Source of the DNA: Nisaea acidiphila
GTDB lineage: Bacteria; Pseudomonadota; Alphaproteobacteria; Thalassobaculales; Thalassobaculaceae
Direction of reading: 5' to 3'
Length of the DNA stretch: 64,000 bases
Assembly (NCBI RefSeq): GCF_024662015.1
Contig: NZ_CP102480.1
Coordinates: 248,001 to 312,000 of the forward strand
The first letter of the stretch is position 1. Every line of letters starts with the position of its first letter. The notes under the pieces were generated by a model that was not told where the DNA came from, searched no databases, and worked only from the letters and a program-made list of their open reading frames with translations. The position numbers were made by a program, and so were the translations under genes. Below are positions 17,230-26,162 of this stretch, in pieces.

Positions 17230-17916
17230 ATGAGCTATGTTTTCACGCCGCCTCCCGCCGTTTCGCTGCTGGTTAGAGGTCAGGACGACCGCTTCCCGGT
17301 CCACCGGGTCTATTGTGTCGGGCGAAACTATGCCGAACATGCGATCGAGATGGGACACGACCCGGACAAGGAACCGCCGTTCTTCTTCCAGAAAAACCCG
17401 GACAATCTGATCGTGCCGGACCTGAACTTTCCCTACCCGCCGCAGTCCAATGACGTCCATCACGAGATCGAGATGGTGGTCGCGCTGCACAAAGGCGGCA
17501 CCGATATCCCGGTCGATGAGGCCATGGACTGCGTCTATGGCTACGGTGTTTCCCTCGATATGACCCGGCGCGATCTGCAAGGCGAAATGAAAAAGCTCGG
17601 CCGCCCCTGGGAAATCGGAAAGGCGTTCGAGAAATCGGCCCCTTGCGGCGAGATCGTCCCGGCAAGCGATATAGGTCATCCCGAGAATGGCGCGATCTGG
17701 CTCAAAGTAAATGGGGAGATGCGCCAGGAAGGCGATCTCAACCAGATGATCTGGAAAGTGCCGGAAATGATCTCCTATCTCTCCGGCCTGTTCGAGCTGG
17801 CACCCGGCGACATCATCATGTCCGGGACGCCGGCAGGTGTCGGCCCGGTGCAACGCGGAGACGTTATGCACGGTCATATCGACGGCATTGGCGAATTGGT
17901 CGTAAACGTCGTCTGA
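17230..17916 (+). CDS. fumarylacetoacetate hydrolase family protein
   Basis: A 228-residue FAH-fold enzyme. It contains RVYCVGRNYAEHA, FFFQKNPDNL, the metal-binding HHEIEMVVALHKGG (acidic ligands), GYGVSLDMTRRDLQ and PGDIIMSGTPAGVGPV, the family signature. Members include fumarylpyruvate hydrolase, acylpyruvases and oxaloacetate decarboxylases; the short length fits the fumarylpyruvate/acylpyruvase group. The ATG at 17230 has CAGGAG upstream. It is convergent with the tct operon over a shared terminator. A role in aromatic or dicarboxylate breakdown is likely. Confidence 0.82.
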   Translation: MSYVFTPPPAVSLLVRGQDDRFPVHRVYCVGRNYAEHAIEMGHDPDKEPPFFFQKNPDNLIVPDLNFPYPPQSNDVHHEIEMVVALHKGGTDIPVDEAMDCVYGYGVSLDMTRRDLQGEMKKLGRPWEIGKAFEKSAPCGEIVPASDIGHPENGAIWLKVNGEMRQEGDLNQMIWKVPEMISYLSGLFELAPGDIIMSGTPAGVGPVQRGDVMHGHIDGIGELVVNVV

Positions 17917-17939
17917 TCCGACAAATCGGTAAAACGCAA

Positions 17940-17961
17940 GGGGCGGCCCGAAGGCCGCCCC
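17940..17961. terminator. bidirectional rho-independent terminator
   Basis: GGGGCGGCC (17940-17948) and GGCCGCCCC (17953-17961) form a 9-bp GC stem with a CGAA loop, followed by CTTTT on the plus strand and TTGCGTTTTACC on the minus strand. It sits between the convergent FAH gene and tctA and can serve both. Confidence 0.85.
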
Positions 17962-17986
17962 CTTTTCGTTTCGGTCCTGCCTGCCT

Positions 17987-19504
17987 TCAGGCTTCGACCT
18001 GTTTCGACTGCTTCATCTTTTTCCGCACGACCTGCACGAGCGGGAGAACGAGCAGGATGAGCGCGATCACAGTGATCGGTCCCGCGATCGGACGGGTGAA
18101 GAATACCGTTGCATCGCCGCCCGAAATGATCAGGCTCTGTCGCAGGGCCGGCTCTGCGATCGGCCCCAGCACGATGGCGAGCACTGCCGGCGCGAGCGGG
18201 TAGTCGAGCTTGCGCAGCAGATAGGCACCGAAGCCGAAGATCACCATCAGCCAGACATCGTGCATATCCTCGGTCGGGGCATAACCGCCAACGAGGCAGA
18301 GCACGAAGATGATAGGCGCGAGGATGGTGAACGGCATCTTCAGAACCCAAAGGAAGACCGGGATGAAGAGGATGTTGATCACCACCGCGAAGAAGTTCGC
18401 CGCATAGAGGCTCGCCGTCAGCCCCCAAACGAAGTCCGACTGCTCGATGAACATCAGTGGGCCGGGAACCAGTCCCCAGATCACCATACCGCCGAGCAGG
18501 ATAGCCGTTGTCGGAGAACCCGGAATGCCGAGGGTCAGCATGGGCAGCATGGCGCCGGTCGACGCCGAGTTATTGGCCGCTTCCGGCGCGATCACGCCCC
18601 CGACTTCGCCTTTACCGTAGCCGTCAGGATTCTTGGACGTCATCTTCGAGATACCGTAGGCCATCAGAGACCCCGGTGTGGCGCCCGCCGCGGGCAGGAT
18701 GCCGACGAAGAAGCCGAGCAAGGAGCCGATCCAGGCCGGTTTCCACTCCAGCACGACTTCCTTCATATGCGAAACCGTGCGCTCCATCGAGATCTTCACC
18801 TTGGACATCGAGGGGTTTCCGCGCGTCGAGTCGATGGTCCACAGCATCTCGCCGATGCCGTAGACGCCGATGGCGAGGACCAGGAAATTAATCCCGTGCA
18901 GGAAGCCGGTGATATCGAAGAATACCAGACGCGGCGTTCCGCTGATGATGTCCATCCCGACAGCGCTGAAAACAAGCCCGATGCAGATCGAGAAAATGGT
19001 CTTCGGAATGTCGTCCCCGCCTAACCCGACAAATGTCGCGAAAGCGAGGAGCATCAGGGCGAAGATCTCCTGATCACCGAAATCGAGCGCGACACTGGCC
19101 AGCGCCGGCGCGAAGCCGGTGAACAATACAATCGAGATTGTCCCACCGAAGAAAGACGCCATCGCCGCCCCGATAAGGGCCTTGTCAGCCAGCCCTTTCA
19201 GCGCCAGCGGTCGCCCATCGAAAGTCGTCGCCACCGCCGTCGAGGCGCCGGGTATTCCGAGCATGACCGAACTGATCGCGCCGCCATACATCGCGCCGTA
19301 ATAGATCGCTGCAAGAAAGATGATCGCCGAGGTCGGCGGGACCAGGAAGGTCAGCGGCAGAAGGATCGCCACGCCGTTCACGGAACCGAGCCCCGGCATC
19401 GCGCCGATGAACAGACCGACAGTCACGCCCACGACCACCAGCCCGAGATTGAGCGGCTCGAACGCGATCAGGAAGCCGTCGAGAAGATGCTGAATGATTT
19501 CCAT
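17987..19504 (-). CDS. tctA: tripartite tricarboxylate transporter, large permease TctA
   Basis: A 505-residue membrane protein with about 11-12 helices and the TctA signatures IGAMPGLGSVNGVAILLP and GFFVGILPAAGATPGSLMAY. It is the large, substrate-translocating subunit of a TTT carrier for citrate-like or other carboxylates. It is the last gene of a tctC-tctB-tctA operon and starts 20 bases after tctB ends. Confidence 0.93.
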   Translation of the reverse strand: MEIIQHLLDGFLIAFEPLNLGLVVVGVTVGLFIGAMPGLGSVNGVAILLPLTFLVPPTSAIIFLAAIYYGAMYGGAISSVMLGIPGASTAVATTFDGRPLALKGLADKALIGAAMASFFGGTISIVLFTGFAPALASVALDFGDQEIFALMLLAFATFVGLGGDDIPKTIFSICIGLVFSAVGMDIISGTPRLVFFDITGFLHGINFLVLAIGVYGIGEMLWTIDSTRGNPSMSKVKISMERTVSHMKEVVLEWKPAWIGSLLGFFVGILPAAGATPGSLMAYGISKMTSKNPDGYGKGEVGGVIAPEAANNSASTGAMLPMLTLGIPGSPTTAILLGGMVIWGLVPGPLMFIEQSDFVWGLTASLYAANFFAVVINILFIPVFLWVLKMPFTILAPIIFVLCLVGGYAPTEDMHDVWLMVIFGFGAYLLRKLDYPLAPAVLAIVLGPIAEPALRQSLIISGGDATVFFTRPIAGPITVIALILLVLPLVQVVRKKMKQSKQVEA

Positions 19505-19524
19505 AAGTCAGGTTCCCCGCGGCC

Positions 19525-20022
19525 TTAAAGAAAGATGTCGTAGAGCGGATAGAACAGTGGCTCCAAGTAGCCCTTGGGCAACACGATCCGCATCGCGACA
19601 TCGAAGAAGAAGAAGATGACGACGGGAGCTGAGACGGCGACCGGGACGGTCAGCCGCCAGGTATGTCTCCCGAGCACCCGCAGGTAGAACAGCAGGAAGA
19701 CAGGCACCGCCCCATAGACGCCGATAAAGTGCACCATCGCGACCAGCGCCACTACACTGCCGCCAACCAGCACGAACATGCGGATGGCGTGCGCGTCCAT
19801 GAACTGCTCGACCGAGCGCGACTGCGGCGTCGCCTTCCGGACCCAGTTCACGATCGTCCAGATGTTGCAGACCAGCATGACTGCGGCCAGCCAGAACGGC
19901 CAGGCACCTCCGCCGGGCCCCTCGTATTCGACCCAGCCGATATTCAGCTCGGTGCTCTTCCACATCAGATAGATGGAAAACGCTGCCAAAACGACAGCCG
20001 TGACCAATTCCGCGCGACGCAT
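19525..20022 (-). CDS. tctB: tripartite tricarboxylate transporter, small subunit TctB
   Basis: A 165-residue protein with four membrane helices, typical of TctB: first helix LVTAVVLAAFSIYLMW, then YEGPGGGAWPFWLAAVMLVC and FFFFDVAMRIVLPKG before the C-terminus. The ATG at 20022 follows GGAAGG; an ATG at 20076 would add an unlikely polar extension. It lies between tctC and tctA. Confidence 0.88.
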   Translation of the reverse strand: MRRAELVTAVVLAAFSIYLMWKSTELNIGWVEYEGPGGGAWPFWLAAVMLVCNIWTIVNWVRKATPQSRSVEQFMDAHAIRMFVLVGGSVVALVAMVHFIGVYGAVPVFLLFYLRVLGRHTWRLTVPVAVSAPVVIFFFFDVAMRIVLPKGYLEPLFYPLYDIFL

Positions 20023-20133
20023 TTGCGGCGACCTTCCCCACTCAGTCGTGAATTGAAAACATATGCCCGGGATCAACAGATCCCACGGTCCGCTGCCCCG
20101 GAACCGTCGGCTCCGGGGCAGGCGGCACGATGT

Positions 20134-21105
20134 TTAGGAGGCGCCCATCTTGGCCAACATCGCACGGTGCGTTTCGTTGTTGACCTTCCAGTAATCGCGC
20201 AGATCGTCTCCGGTCAGGAACTCACCGTAGAGACTTTTCTTCGTACGGTAGTCCTGCCACTCGGCGCTCTCATACACCTTCTTGAAGAGGGCCGTGTAGT
20301 AGTCCTGAGCTTCCTGGGACATGCCCGGAGCTCCCACCACGCTGCGCTGCATATAGTATGCGAAATCGTGCCCCTTCTCCTTCATAGTCGGAGCATTGGG
20401 GAACGCGTCGAGGCGCTCTTTGGTAAAGGAGACCAGCGGAATCGCCGTCCCCGCCTTGTAGAAGCCTTCGATTTCGGACGGGTTGTTGACCGAAGAGTTC
20501 ACGTGCTTGCCGGCGACCTGCTTCGCGACAGTACCGCCGCCTTTGTAAGGCACGTACTTGATCTTCAGGTCGAAATTGGCGTTCAGGAAGTCGGTGATCA
20601 GCTGATCTTCCTGCAGCTTGCCGGTACCGCCCATGACCCACTTGTCGCCGACCTTCTTCACATGGTCGACCCACTGGTCGAACGAGGTCAGGCCGGAGTC
20701 CTTGTGTACCCAGAGCAGGAAGGTGTCTTCCGCCATACGGGCGATCGGCGCGAACTTCAGAGAGTCGACGCCGAGGCCGGGCTGACGCATCGGGGTCGTA
20801 TAGAAGCTGTTCAGGGTCACCATGATGGTGTGGTCCTGATCCTTGGCATTCTGGACATGAACCAGAGCCTCGGCGCCCGAGCCGCCAGGCTTGTTGATCG
20901 GGATCAGCGGCTTGGAAGCCATATTGTGCTTCTCGACGATGGTCTGCATGAGCCGCGCCATCTTGTCGGCGCCGCCGCCCTTGCCGGCCATAATGATGAA
21001 ATCGATCGGCTTGACGGGTTCAAACGCCTGCGCGGCAGGCACTGCTCCCATGGCGAGACCGGCGCAAACGGCCAGTCCCATAAGACTGCGTCTCGAGATT
21101 TTCAT
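20134..21105 (-). CDS. tctC: tripartite tricarboxylate transporter substrate-binding protein (Bug family)
   Basis: A 323-residue periplasmic binding protein of the Bug/TctC family, with the Tat-like signal MKISRRSLMGLAVCAGLAMG and family features PIDFIIMAGKGGGADKMAR and INKPGGSG. Bug proteins capture carboxylates for the TctAB carrier, so the ligand is probably a di- or tricarboxylate or aromatic acid. AAAGGGAGGAG gives a strong ribosome-binding site. Upstream lie the GTATAC operators at 21216 and 21238. Confidence 0.9.
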   Translation of the reverse strand: MKISRRSLMGLAVCAGLAMGAVPAAQAFEPVKPIDFIIMAGKGGGADKMARLMQTIVEKHNMASKPLIPINKPGGSGAEALVHVQNAKDQDHTIMVTLNSFYTTPMRQPGLGVDSLKFAPIARMAEDTFLLWVHKDSGLTSFDQWVDHVKKVGDKWVMGGTGKLQEDQLITDFLNANFDLKIKYVPYKGGGTVAKQVAGKHVNSSVNNPSEIEGFYKAGTAIPLVSFTKERLDAFPNAPTMKEKGHDFAYYMQRSVVGAPGMSQEAQDYYTALFKKVYESAEWQDYRTKKSLYGEFLTGDDLRDYWKVNNETHRAMLAKMGAS

Positions 21106-21215
21106 TGAACTCCTCCCTTTGTTGTTTTCCGGGCAGCTTATTTTTTGTTTTTGCCCGTCACCAAATCGTAGTTCCGCTTTTCCGCGATAACCAACAACTT
21201 TTCATGGCATGGAAA

Positions 21216-21225
21216 TGGTATACCA
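21216..21225. promoter_or_regulatory. GntR-type operator, site 1
   Basis: TGGTATACCA, a perfect 10-bp palindrome, centred 115 bp in front of tctC. FadR/FCD-subfamily GntR regulators bind palindromes of the general form TNGTN0-3ACNA, which this fits. No GntR gene is in the window. Confidence 0.5.
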
Positions 21226-21237
21226 AGCGTTAGTATC

Positions 21238-21247
21238 TTGTATACCA
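21238..21247. promoter_or_regulatory. GntR-type operator, site 2
   Basis: TTGTATACCA, centred 22 bp (two helical turns) from site 1. It shares the GTATAC core and differs from the perfect palindrome at one position. The 13 bases ATCTTGTATACCA (21235-21247) recur in inverted orientation at site 3. Confidence 0.5.
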
Positions 21248-21374
21248 GTTTCTCCATAAGTCCCCTTCGCATCCCCGTCTTGCGCTATCCCATTATAAAG
21301 AGGAGAAAAATTTTCCCGAAAGAATGCGCACCTTCAGCATCCCCGGCACTCGACACAAAAAAAACTGGGAGCTA

Positions 21375-21384
21375 TGGTATACAA
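21375..21384. promoter_or_regulatory. GntR-type operator, site 3
   Basis: TGGTATACAA; with flanking bases (21375-21387) it is an exact inverted copy of 13 bases at site 2. Its centre is 137 bp from site 2, close to 13 helical turns, which would allow DNA looping. It is nearer to fdhB than the other two. Confidence 0.5.
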
Positions 21385-21663
21385 GATGCCAAACTGAAAG
21401 GAGCCGGACACGCGGACCGGAAAAGCACATAGTTTACGAGTGGTTTTTCGATTTTTCCGCGATTGACACCAGAATACGAACTCCGGCCGAGGCAGGCATG
21501 GACTGCTACGGCGACGCTCTGAAGCGAATACATGACGCACACGAGCGAAGCCGGGAAATGACTGGCCGATAGCGTTCAATCGGACGCGATTGGGAGTGAG
21601 CCCGAGGCGCCGCAAGAGTGACCCGGGTCAAACCGAGGAAGCAACAAGAAGGCCACGCGAGAG

Positions 21664-23361
21664 ATGAACGAGATCAAAGTCGGGCAAAAGATCCACCCCG
21701 GATCTGGCCGCCGCAAAGCGCCCACCTTCAACAAGGGACGTGTTCTGAGCGGAGAAGATGTCGACCGGCTGAAGCAACTGCTCGGCGATCGGCCGAGACG
21801 CCGGGATCTCCTCATCGAACATCTTCATCTCATACAGGACAGCGAAGGCTGCCTGCCGGCCGGCCTGCTCCACGCCCTGGCCGCTGAAATGCGGATCCCA
21901 ATGGCCGAGATCTACGAGGTCGCGTCTTTCTACGCACATTTCGATATCGTGCGCGACGGCGAGACACGCCCCGCTCCGGTCACCATCCGCGTCTGCGAGT
22001 CCCTGAGCTGCGCCCTTGCCGGCGCCGAGCAACTGATTTCGGAGCTCGAAAACAATGCCGGCGCGGATATCCGCGTGCTGCGCGCACCTTGCATGGGCCG
22101 TTGCGATTTGGCGCCGGTCGCGGAGGTCGGACACCGTCATGTCGACCACTGCACGACGGAAAGCGCGCTATCGGTCGCCCGTAGCGGTCACCTTCACCCG
22201 GAGATACCTCCCTATAAGAATTTCTCCACCTATCGGGCCGAGGGCGGCTACGACGTTCTGGAAAGCTGCACGTCCGGCGAGCGCACTGTCGAACAGGCTA
22301 TCGAGACCCTGTCCGACGGCGGACTGCGCGGTCTCGGGGGGGCGGGCTTTCCCACTGGCAGAAAATGGAGCTTCGTTCGAGCCGAAGACGGTCCGCGCCT
22401 CATGGCCGTCAACGGCGACGAGGGTGAGCCCGGCACGTTCAAGGACCGCCTCTACCTGGAAACCAACCCGCACCAATTCATTGAGGGCATGCTGATCGCG
22501 GCTTGGGCGGTCGAGGCAGAGGAAGTTTTCATCTATCTCCGCGACGAGTATCCGGCGGCCCGCGAGATCCTGCTCAAGGAAATCGAGGCGGTGGAGAAAG
22601 CGGGCCTCGCCACGCACACGAAGATCAATCTCCGGCGCGGCGCAGGCGCCTATATCTGCGGCGAGGAGTCGGCGATGATCGAATCGATCGAGGGCAAGCG
22701 CGGCCTACCCCGCCACCGTCCGCCTTTCGTCTCGGTCCGCGGCATCTTCGACCGCCCGACCCTGGTGAACAATATCGAGACTCTCTACTGGGTGCCGGAA
22801 ATCCTGAAGAACGGCGCCGAGTGGTTCGCGAGCCAAGGCAAGAACGGTTGCAAGGGCATCAGGAGCTATTCCGTATCCGGCCGGGTGAAGAATCCAGGCG
22901 TGAAACTCGTTGAGGCCGGCACCACGGCGCGCGAGTTGATCGAGGATCATTGCGGCGGCATGGCGGGCGGTCACGCTTTCAAGGGCTACCTCCCCGGCGG
23001 CCCCTCCGGAGGCATTCTTCCCGCCGACATGGCGGATATCCCTCTCGATTTCGGTCAACTTGAGAAGTATGGGGCATTGGTTGGCTCGCATGCCGTCGTG
23101 ATCCTGTCCGATCAGGATGACATGAAAGATGTCGCACTCAATCTGCTGAAATTCTTCGAGGATGAGAGCTGCGGTCAGTGCACGCCCTGCCGCAACGGCA
23201 CCGAAAAAGCTGTCAAGCTGATGAGCCAGCCGAGTTGGGACACCGACCTGCTGGAGGAACTGAGCGCGGTGATGGCAGACGCATCGATCTGCGGTCTCGG
23301 ACAAGCGGCACCGAACCCGATCCGGTCGGTCATCAAATATTTCCCGGGAGACCTGAAATGA
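21664..23361 (+). CDS. NAD-dependent formate dehydrogenase beta subunit (NuoE-NuoF fusion)
   Basis: A 565-residue diaphorase subunit. Residues about 30-160 are NuoE-like with the [2Fe-2S] ligands Cys111, Cys116, Cys143 and Cys147. From about 180 onwards it is NuoF-like: GLGGAGFPTG (223-232) for NADH/FMN, AVNGDEGEPGTFKDR, and [4Fe-4S] ligands Cys503, Cys506, Cys509 and Cys543. This fused form is known from two-subunit formate dehydrogenases of the Methylobacterium FDH1 type, whereas FdsABG enzymes carry the two parts separately. It would pass electrons from the catalytic subunit to NAD+ in the cytoplasm. The next gene overlaps it by 4 bases. Confidence 0.88.
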   Translation: MNEIKVGQKIHPGSGRRKAPTFNKGRVLSGEDVDRLKQLLGDRPRRRDLLIEHLHLIQDSEGCLPAGLLHALAAEMRIPMAEIYEVASFYAHFDIVRDGETRPAPVTIRVCESLSCALAGAEQLISELENNAGADIRVLRAPCMGRCDLAPVAEVGHRHVDHCTTESALSVARSGHLHPEIPPYKNFSTYRAEGGYDVLESCTSGERTVEQAIETLSDGGLRGLGGAGFPTGRKWSFVRAEDGPRLMAVNGDEGEPGTFKDRLYLETNPHQFIEGMLIAAWAVEAEEVFIYLRDEYPAAREILLKEIEAVEKAGLATHTKINLRRGAGAYICGEESAMIESIEGKRGLPRHRPPFVSVRGIFDRPTLVNNIETLYWVPEILKNGAEWFASQGKNGCKGIRSYSVSGRVKNPGVKLVEAGTTARELIEDHCGGMAGGHAFKGYLPGGPSGGILPADMADIPLDFGQLEKYGALVGSHAVVILSDQDDMKDVALNLLKFFEDESCGQCTPCRNGTEKAVKLMSQPSWDTDLLEELSAVMADASICGLGQAAPNPIRSVIKYFPGDLK

Positions 23362-26138
23362 GCGAGCGCATCTCTTTCGAGTTGAACGGCGAGACAGTCG
23401 AGGCAAACCAGGGCGAAACCATCTGGCAGGTCGCGGACCGGCTCGGAGTGGAGATCCCGCATCTCTGCTGGCAGCCGGAGAAAGACTACAGGGCAGACGG
23501 CAACTGCCGGGCCTGTATGGTCGAGATCGAGGGCGAACGCACCCTCGCAGCCTCCTGTATCCGCACCCCCACCGCCGGGATGAAGGTCAGCACGGCCAGC
23601 GAGCGGGCGAAGAAATCCCGAGAGATGGTGTTCGAGCTGTTGATGGCCGACCAGCCTGAACGGGAAACCAGCCACGATCCGGAGTCCAAATTCTGGAACT
23701 GGGTCGACACGATGCAGATCAGCGACGCGAGCCGCTTCCCGGCGGGCAACCGTCCGATGGCGGACAGCAGCCACTCGGCCATCGCCGTCAATCTCGATGC
23801 CTGCATCAACTGCAATCTCTGCGTCCGCGCCTGCCGCGAGGTTCAGGTCAATGACGTGATCGGCATGGCCTATCGCGGCAACGGGGCGAAGATCATCTTC
23901 GATTTCGACGAGGATATGGGCGAGTCCACCTGCGTTGCCTGCGGCGAATGCGTCCAGGCCTGCCCGACCGGCGCGCTGATGGAAGCGAACCTGCTCGACA
24001 AGGCCGGTAAGCGGACGGAATACGCCGATCGCGTGGTGGACACGCTCTGCCCCTATTGCGGGGTCGGCTGCCAGACCCGCGTCCATGTAAAGGATGACAA
24101 GATCCTTCATATCGACGGACGTGACGGGCCGGCCAACACCAACCGGCTCTGTGTGAAGGGGCGCTTCGGCTTCGATTATATCCACCACGAGGACCGCCTG
24201 ACCGTGCCGCTGATCCGGCGCGACGACGCGCCGAAATCCGGCACCATGCAAATCGGCCGCGGCGAGGTTTCGAAATACTTCCGCGAAGCGACCTGGGAAG
24301 AGGCTCTGGAACGGGCCGCATCAGGGCTGAAGAAGGTCCTGGACCGCGACGGCGGCGGTGCGCTCGCGGGCTTCGGCTCGGCAAAATGCTCCAACGAGGA
24401 GGCCTATCTCTTTCAGAAACTGATCCGCCAGGGCTTCGGCACCAACAATGTCGACCACTGCACCCGGCTTTGCCACGCCTCTTCCGTTGCCGCCCTGATG
24501 GAAGGGTTGAATTCGGGCGCCGTGACAGCTCCTTTCATGGCGGCCAAGGACTCGGACGTCATCATCGTCCTCGGCGCCCGGCCGGCGGAGAACCATCCGG
24601 TTGCCGCGACCTTCCTCAAGAACGCTGCCAAGGAAGGCAAGGAACTGATCGTGATGGACCCACGCGGCCAGAATAACGGCCTGTCGCGCCATGCGACCCG
24701 GGTGCTGCAGTTCAAGCCGGGGGCAGACGTCTCGCTCCTCAACGGCATGCTCTACACCATCGTCGAGGAAGAGCTCTACGACCGACAATATGTCGCCGCC
24801 AACACCGAAGGCTTCGAGGCGCTCAAATCTTCGATAAAGGATTTCCCGCCGGAGAAGATGGAGGAAATCTGCGGCATCGAGGCCAACACGATCCGCGAGG
24901 TTGCGCGGCTCTATGCCAAGTCGACAGCGTCACTGATCTTCTGGGGCATGGGCGTGTCGCAGCATATTCACGGCACCGACAATGTGCGCTGCCTGATCGC
25001 CCTCGCGCTGACCACGGGCCAGATCGGCCGCCCCGGTTCCGGCCTGCATCCGCTACGCGGCCAGAACAACGTCCAGGGCGCTTCCGACGCCGGCCTGATC
25101 CCGATGGTCTTCCCGGACTATAAGTCTGTCGAGGACAGCGAGATCCGTTCCCACTACGAAGAATTCTGGGGCACCGAGCTGGATCCGAAGAAAGGCCTGA
25201 CGGTGGTCGAGATCATCGACGCGATCCTCGCCGACGATATCAAGTCGATGTACATCCTCGGCGAAAACCCAGCCATGTCCGACCCGGACCAGAACCATGC
25301 CCGCGCGGCGCTCGCCAAGCTCGAGCATCTGGTCGTGCAGGATATCTTCCTGACCGAGACCGCCTGGCACGCGGACGTGGTCCTGCCCGCCTCGGCGCAT
25401 GCGGAGAAGTGGGGCACCTTCACCAATACCAACCGGCAGGTGCAGATCGCCCGACCTGTTGTTCCGCCCCCGGGAGAAGCCCGGCAGGACTGGGAACTGG
25501 TCCAGGAGCTGGCGAAGCGCATCGGCCTGGATTGGAACTACGATCACCCATCCGACGTTTTCACCGAGATGACCCAGGTCATGCCTTCTCTGAAGAACAT
25601 CACCTGGGAACGGCTGGTTCGCGAGGAAGCCGTCACTTATCCGTGCGACGCTCCCGACAAGCCCGGAAACGAGATCATCTTCGGCGACCGCTTTCCGACC
25701 GCCTCGGGCCGAGCCAAGATCGTGCCCGCCAAGGTCACGCCTCCGGCCGAGCTGCCGGACGCGGATTATCCGATGGTGCTCACCACCGGCCGCCTGCTGG
25801 AACATTGGCACACGGGCAGCATGACCCGGCGCTCGGAAACGCTCGACGCGCTGGAGCCGGAGGCCATCGCGGGCCTCAACCGCTGGGATATGAAAAGGAT
25901 GGGGGTCACCGCAGGTGATTATGTCCGCGTCAGTACCCGGCGCGGCGAAGTCACACTCAAGGCGCGGCAGGACGTGGATGTGCCCGAAGGCATGATCTTC
26001 ATTCCGTTCTGCTTCGCCGAAGCGGCGGCAAATCTGCTCACCAATCCGCAGCTCGACCCGATGGGCAAGATCCCCGAGTTCAAGTTCTGCGCGGCAAAGA
26101 TCGAACCGTTCGAGGAAAAAGTGGAAGCCGCCGAATAA
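23358..26138 (+). CDS. formate dehydrogenase catalytic (alpha) subunit, Mo/W-bisMGD
   Basis: A 926-residue fusion of a NuoG-like N-terminus to a formate dehydrogenase body. In order: [2Fe-2S] domain (Cys37, 50, 53, 67), two [4Fe-4S] clusters (Cys149, 152, 155, 159 and Cys192, 195, 198, 202), the Mo/W-FeS domain (Cys231, 234, 238, 265) and the active site Cys372-His373 in TRLCHASSV, where cysteine replaces the selenocysteine of E. coli FdhF. The C-terminal molybdopterin dinucleotide-binding domain contains VLTTGRLLEHWHTG. It oxidises formate to CO2 and may also run in reverse. The ATG overlaps the fdhB stop. No fdhD or other maturation gene follows. Confidence 0.92.
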   Translation: MSERISFELNGETVEANQGETIWQVADRLGVEIPHLCWQPEKDYRADGNCRACMVEIEGERTLAASCIRTPTAGMKVSTASERAKKSREMVFELLMADQPERETSHDPESKFWNWVDTMQISDASRFPAGNRPMADSSHSAIAVNLDACINCNLCVRACREVQVNDVIGMAYRGNGAKIIFDFDEDMGESTCVACGECVQACPTGALMEANLLDKAGKRTEYADRVVDTLCPYCGVGCQTRVHVKDDKILHIDGRDGPANTNRLCVKGRFGFDYIHHEDRLTVPLIRRDDAPKSGTMQIGRGEVSKYFREATWEEALERAASGLKKVLDRDGGGALAGFGSAKCSNEEAYLFQKLIRQGFGTNNVDHCTRLCHASSVAALMEGLNSGAVTAPFMAAKDSDVIIVLGARPAENHPVAATFLKNAAKEGKELIVMDPRGQNNGLSRHATRVLQFKPGADVSLLNGMLYTIVEEELYDRQYVAANTEGFEALKSSIKDFPPEKMEEICGIEANTIREVARLYAKSTASLIFWGMGVSQHIHGTDNVRCLIALALTTGQIGRPGSGLHPLRGQNNVQGASDAGLIPMVFPDYKSVEDSEIRSHYEEFWGTELDPKKGLTVVEIIDAILADDIKSMYILGENPAMSDPDQNHARAALAKLEHLVVQDIFLTETAWHADVVLPASAHAEKWGTFTNTNRQVQIARPVVPPPGEARQDWELVQELAKRIGLDWNYDHPSDVFTEMTQVMPSLKNITWERLVREEAVTYPCDAPDKPGNEIIFGDRFPTASGRAKIVPAKVTPPAELPDADYPMVLTTGRLLEHWHTGSMTRRSETLDALEPEAIAGLNRWDMKRMGVTAGDYVRVSTRRGEVTLKARQDVDVPEGMIFIPFCFAEAAANLLTNPQLDPMGKIPEFKFCAAKIEPFEEKVEAAE

Positions 26139-26162
26139 ACCAGGCGGCCATGGGAGGAAAAA

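Larger units (their letters stand above)
21106..21663. other. intergenic control region between tctC and fdhB
   Basis: A 558-base region with lower GC than its surroundings and no convincing gene. Short open frames exist (21238-21432, 21324-21572, 21334-21615) but have no family resemblance or clear ribosome-binding sites. It holds three GTATAC-centred operator-like sites, annotated separately. Divergent promoters for tctCBA and fdhBA must lie here. Confidence 0.7.

Noticed and set aside
19663-21108. 481-codon plus-strand open frame opposite tctB and tctC
   Set aside because: Shadow frame; both minus-strand genes have full family signatures and ribosome-binding sites.
21238-21615. Short open frames in the tctC-fdhB gap on both strands
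   Set aside because: They overlap each other and the operator sites, have no good ribosome-binding site and no recognisable composition.
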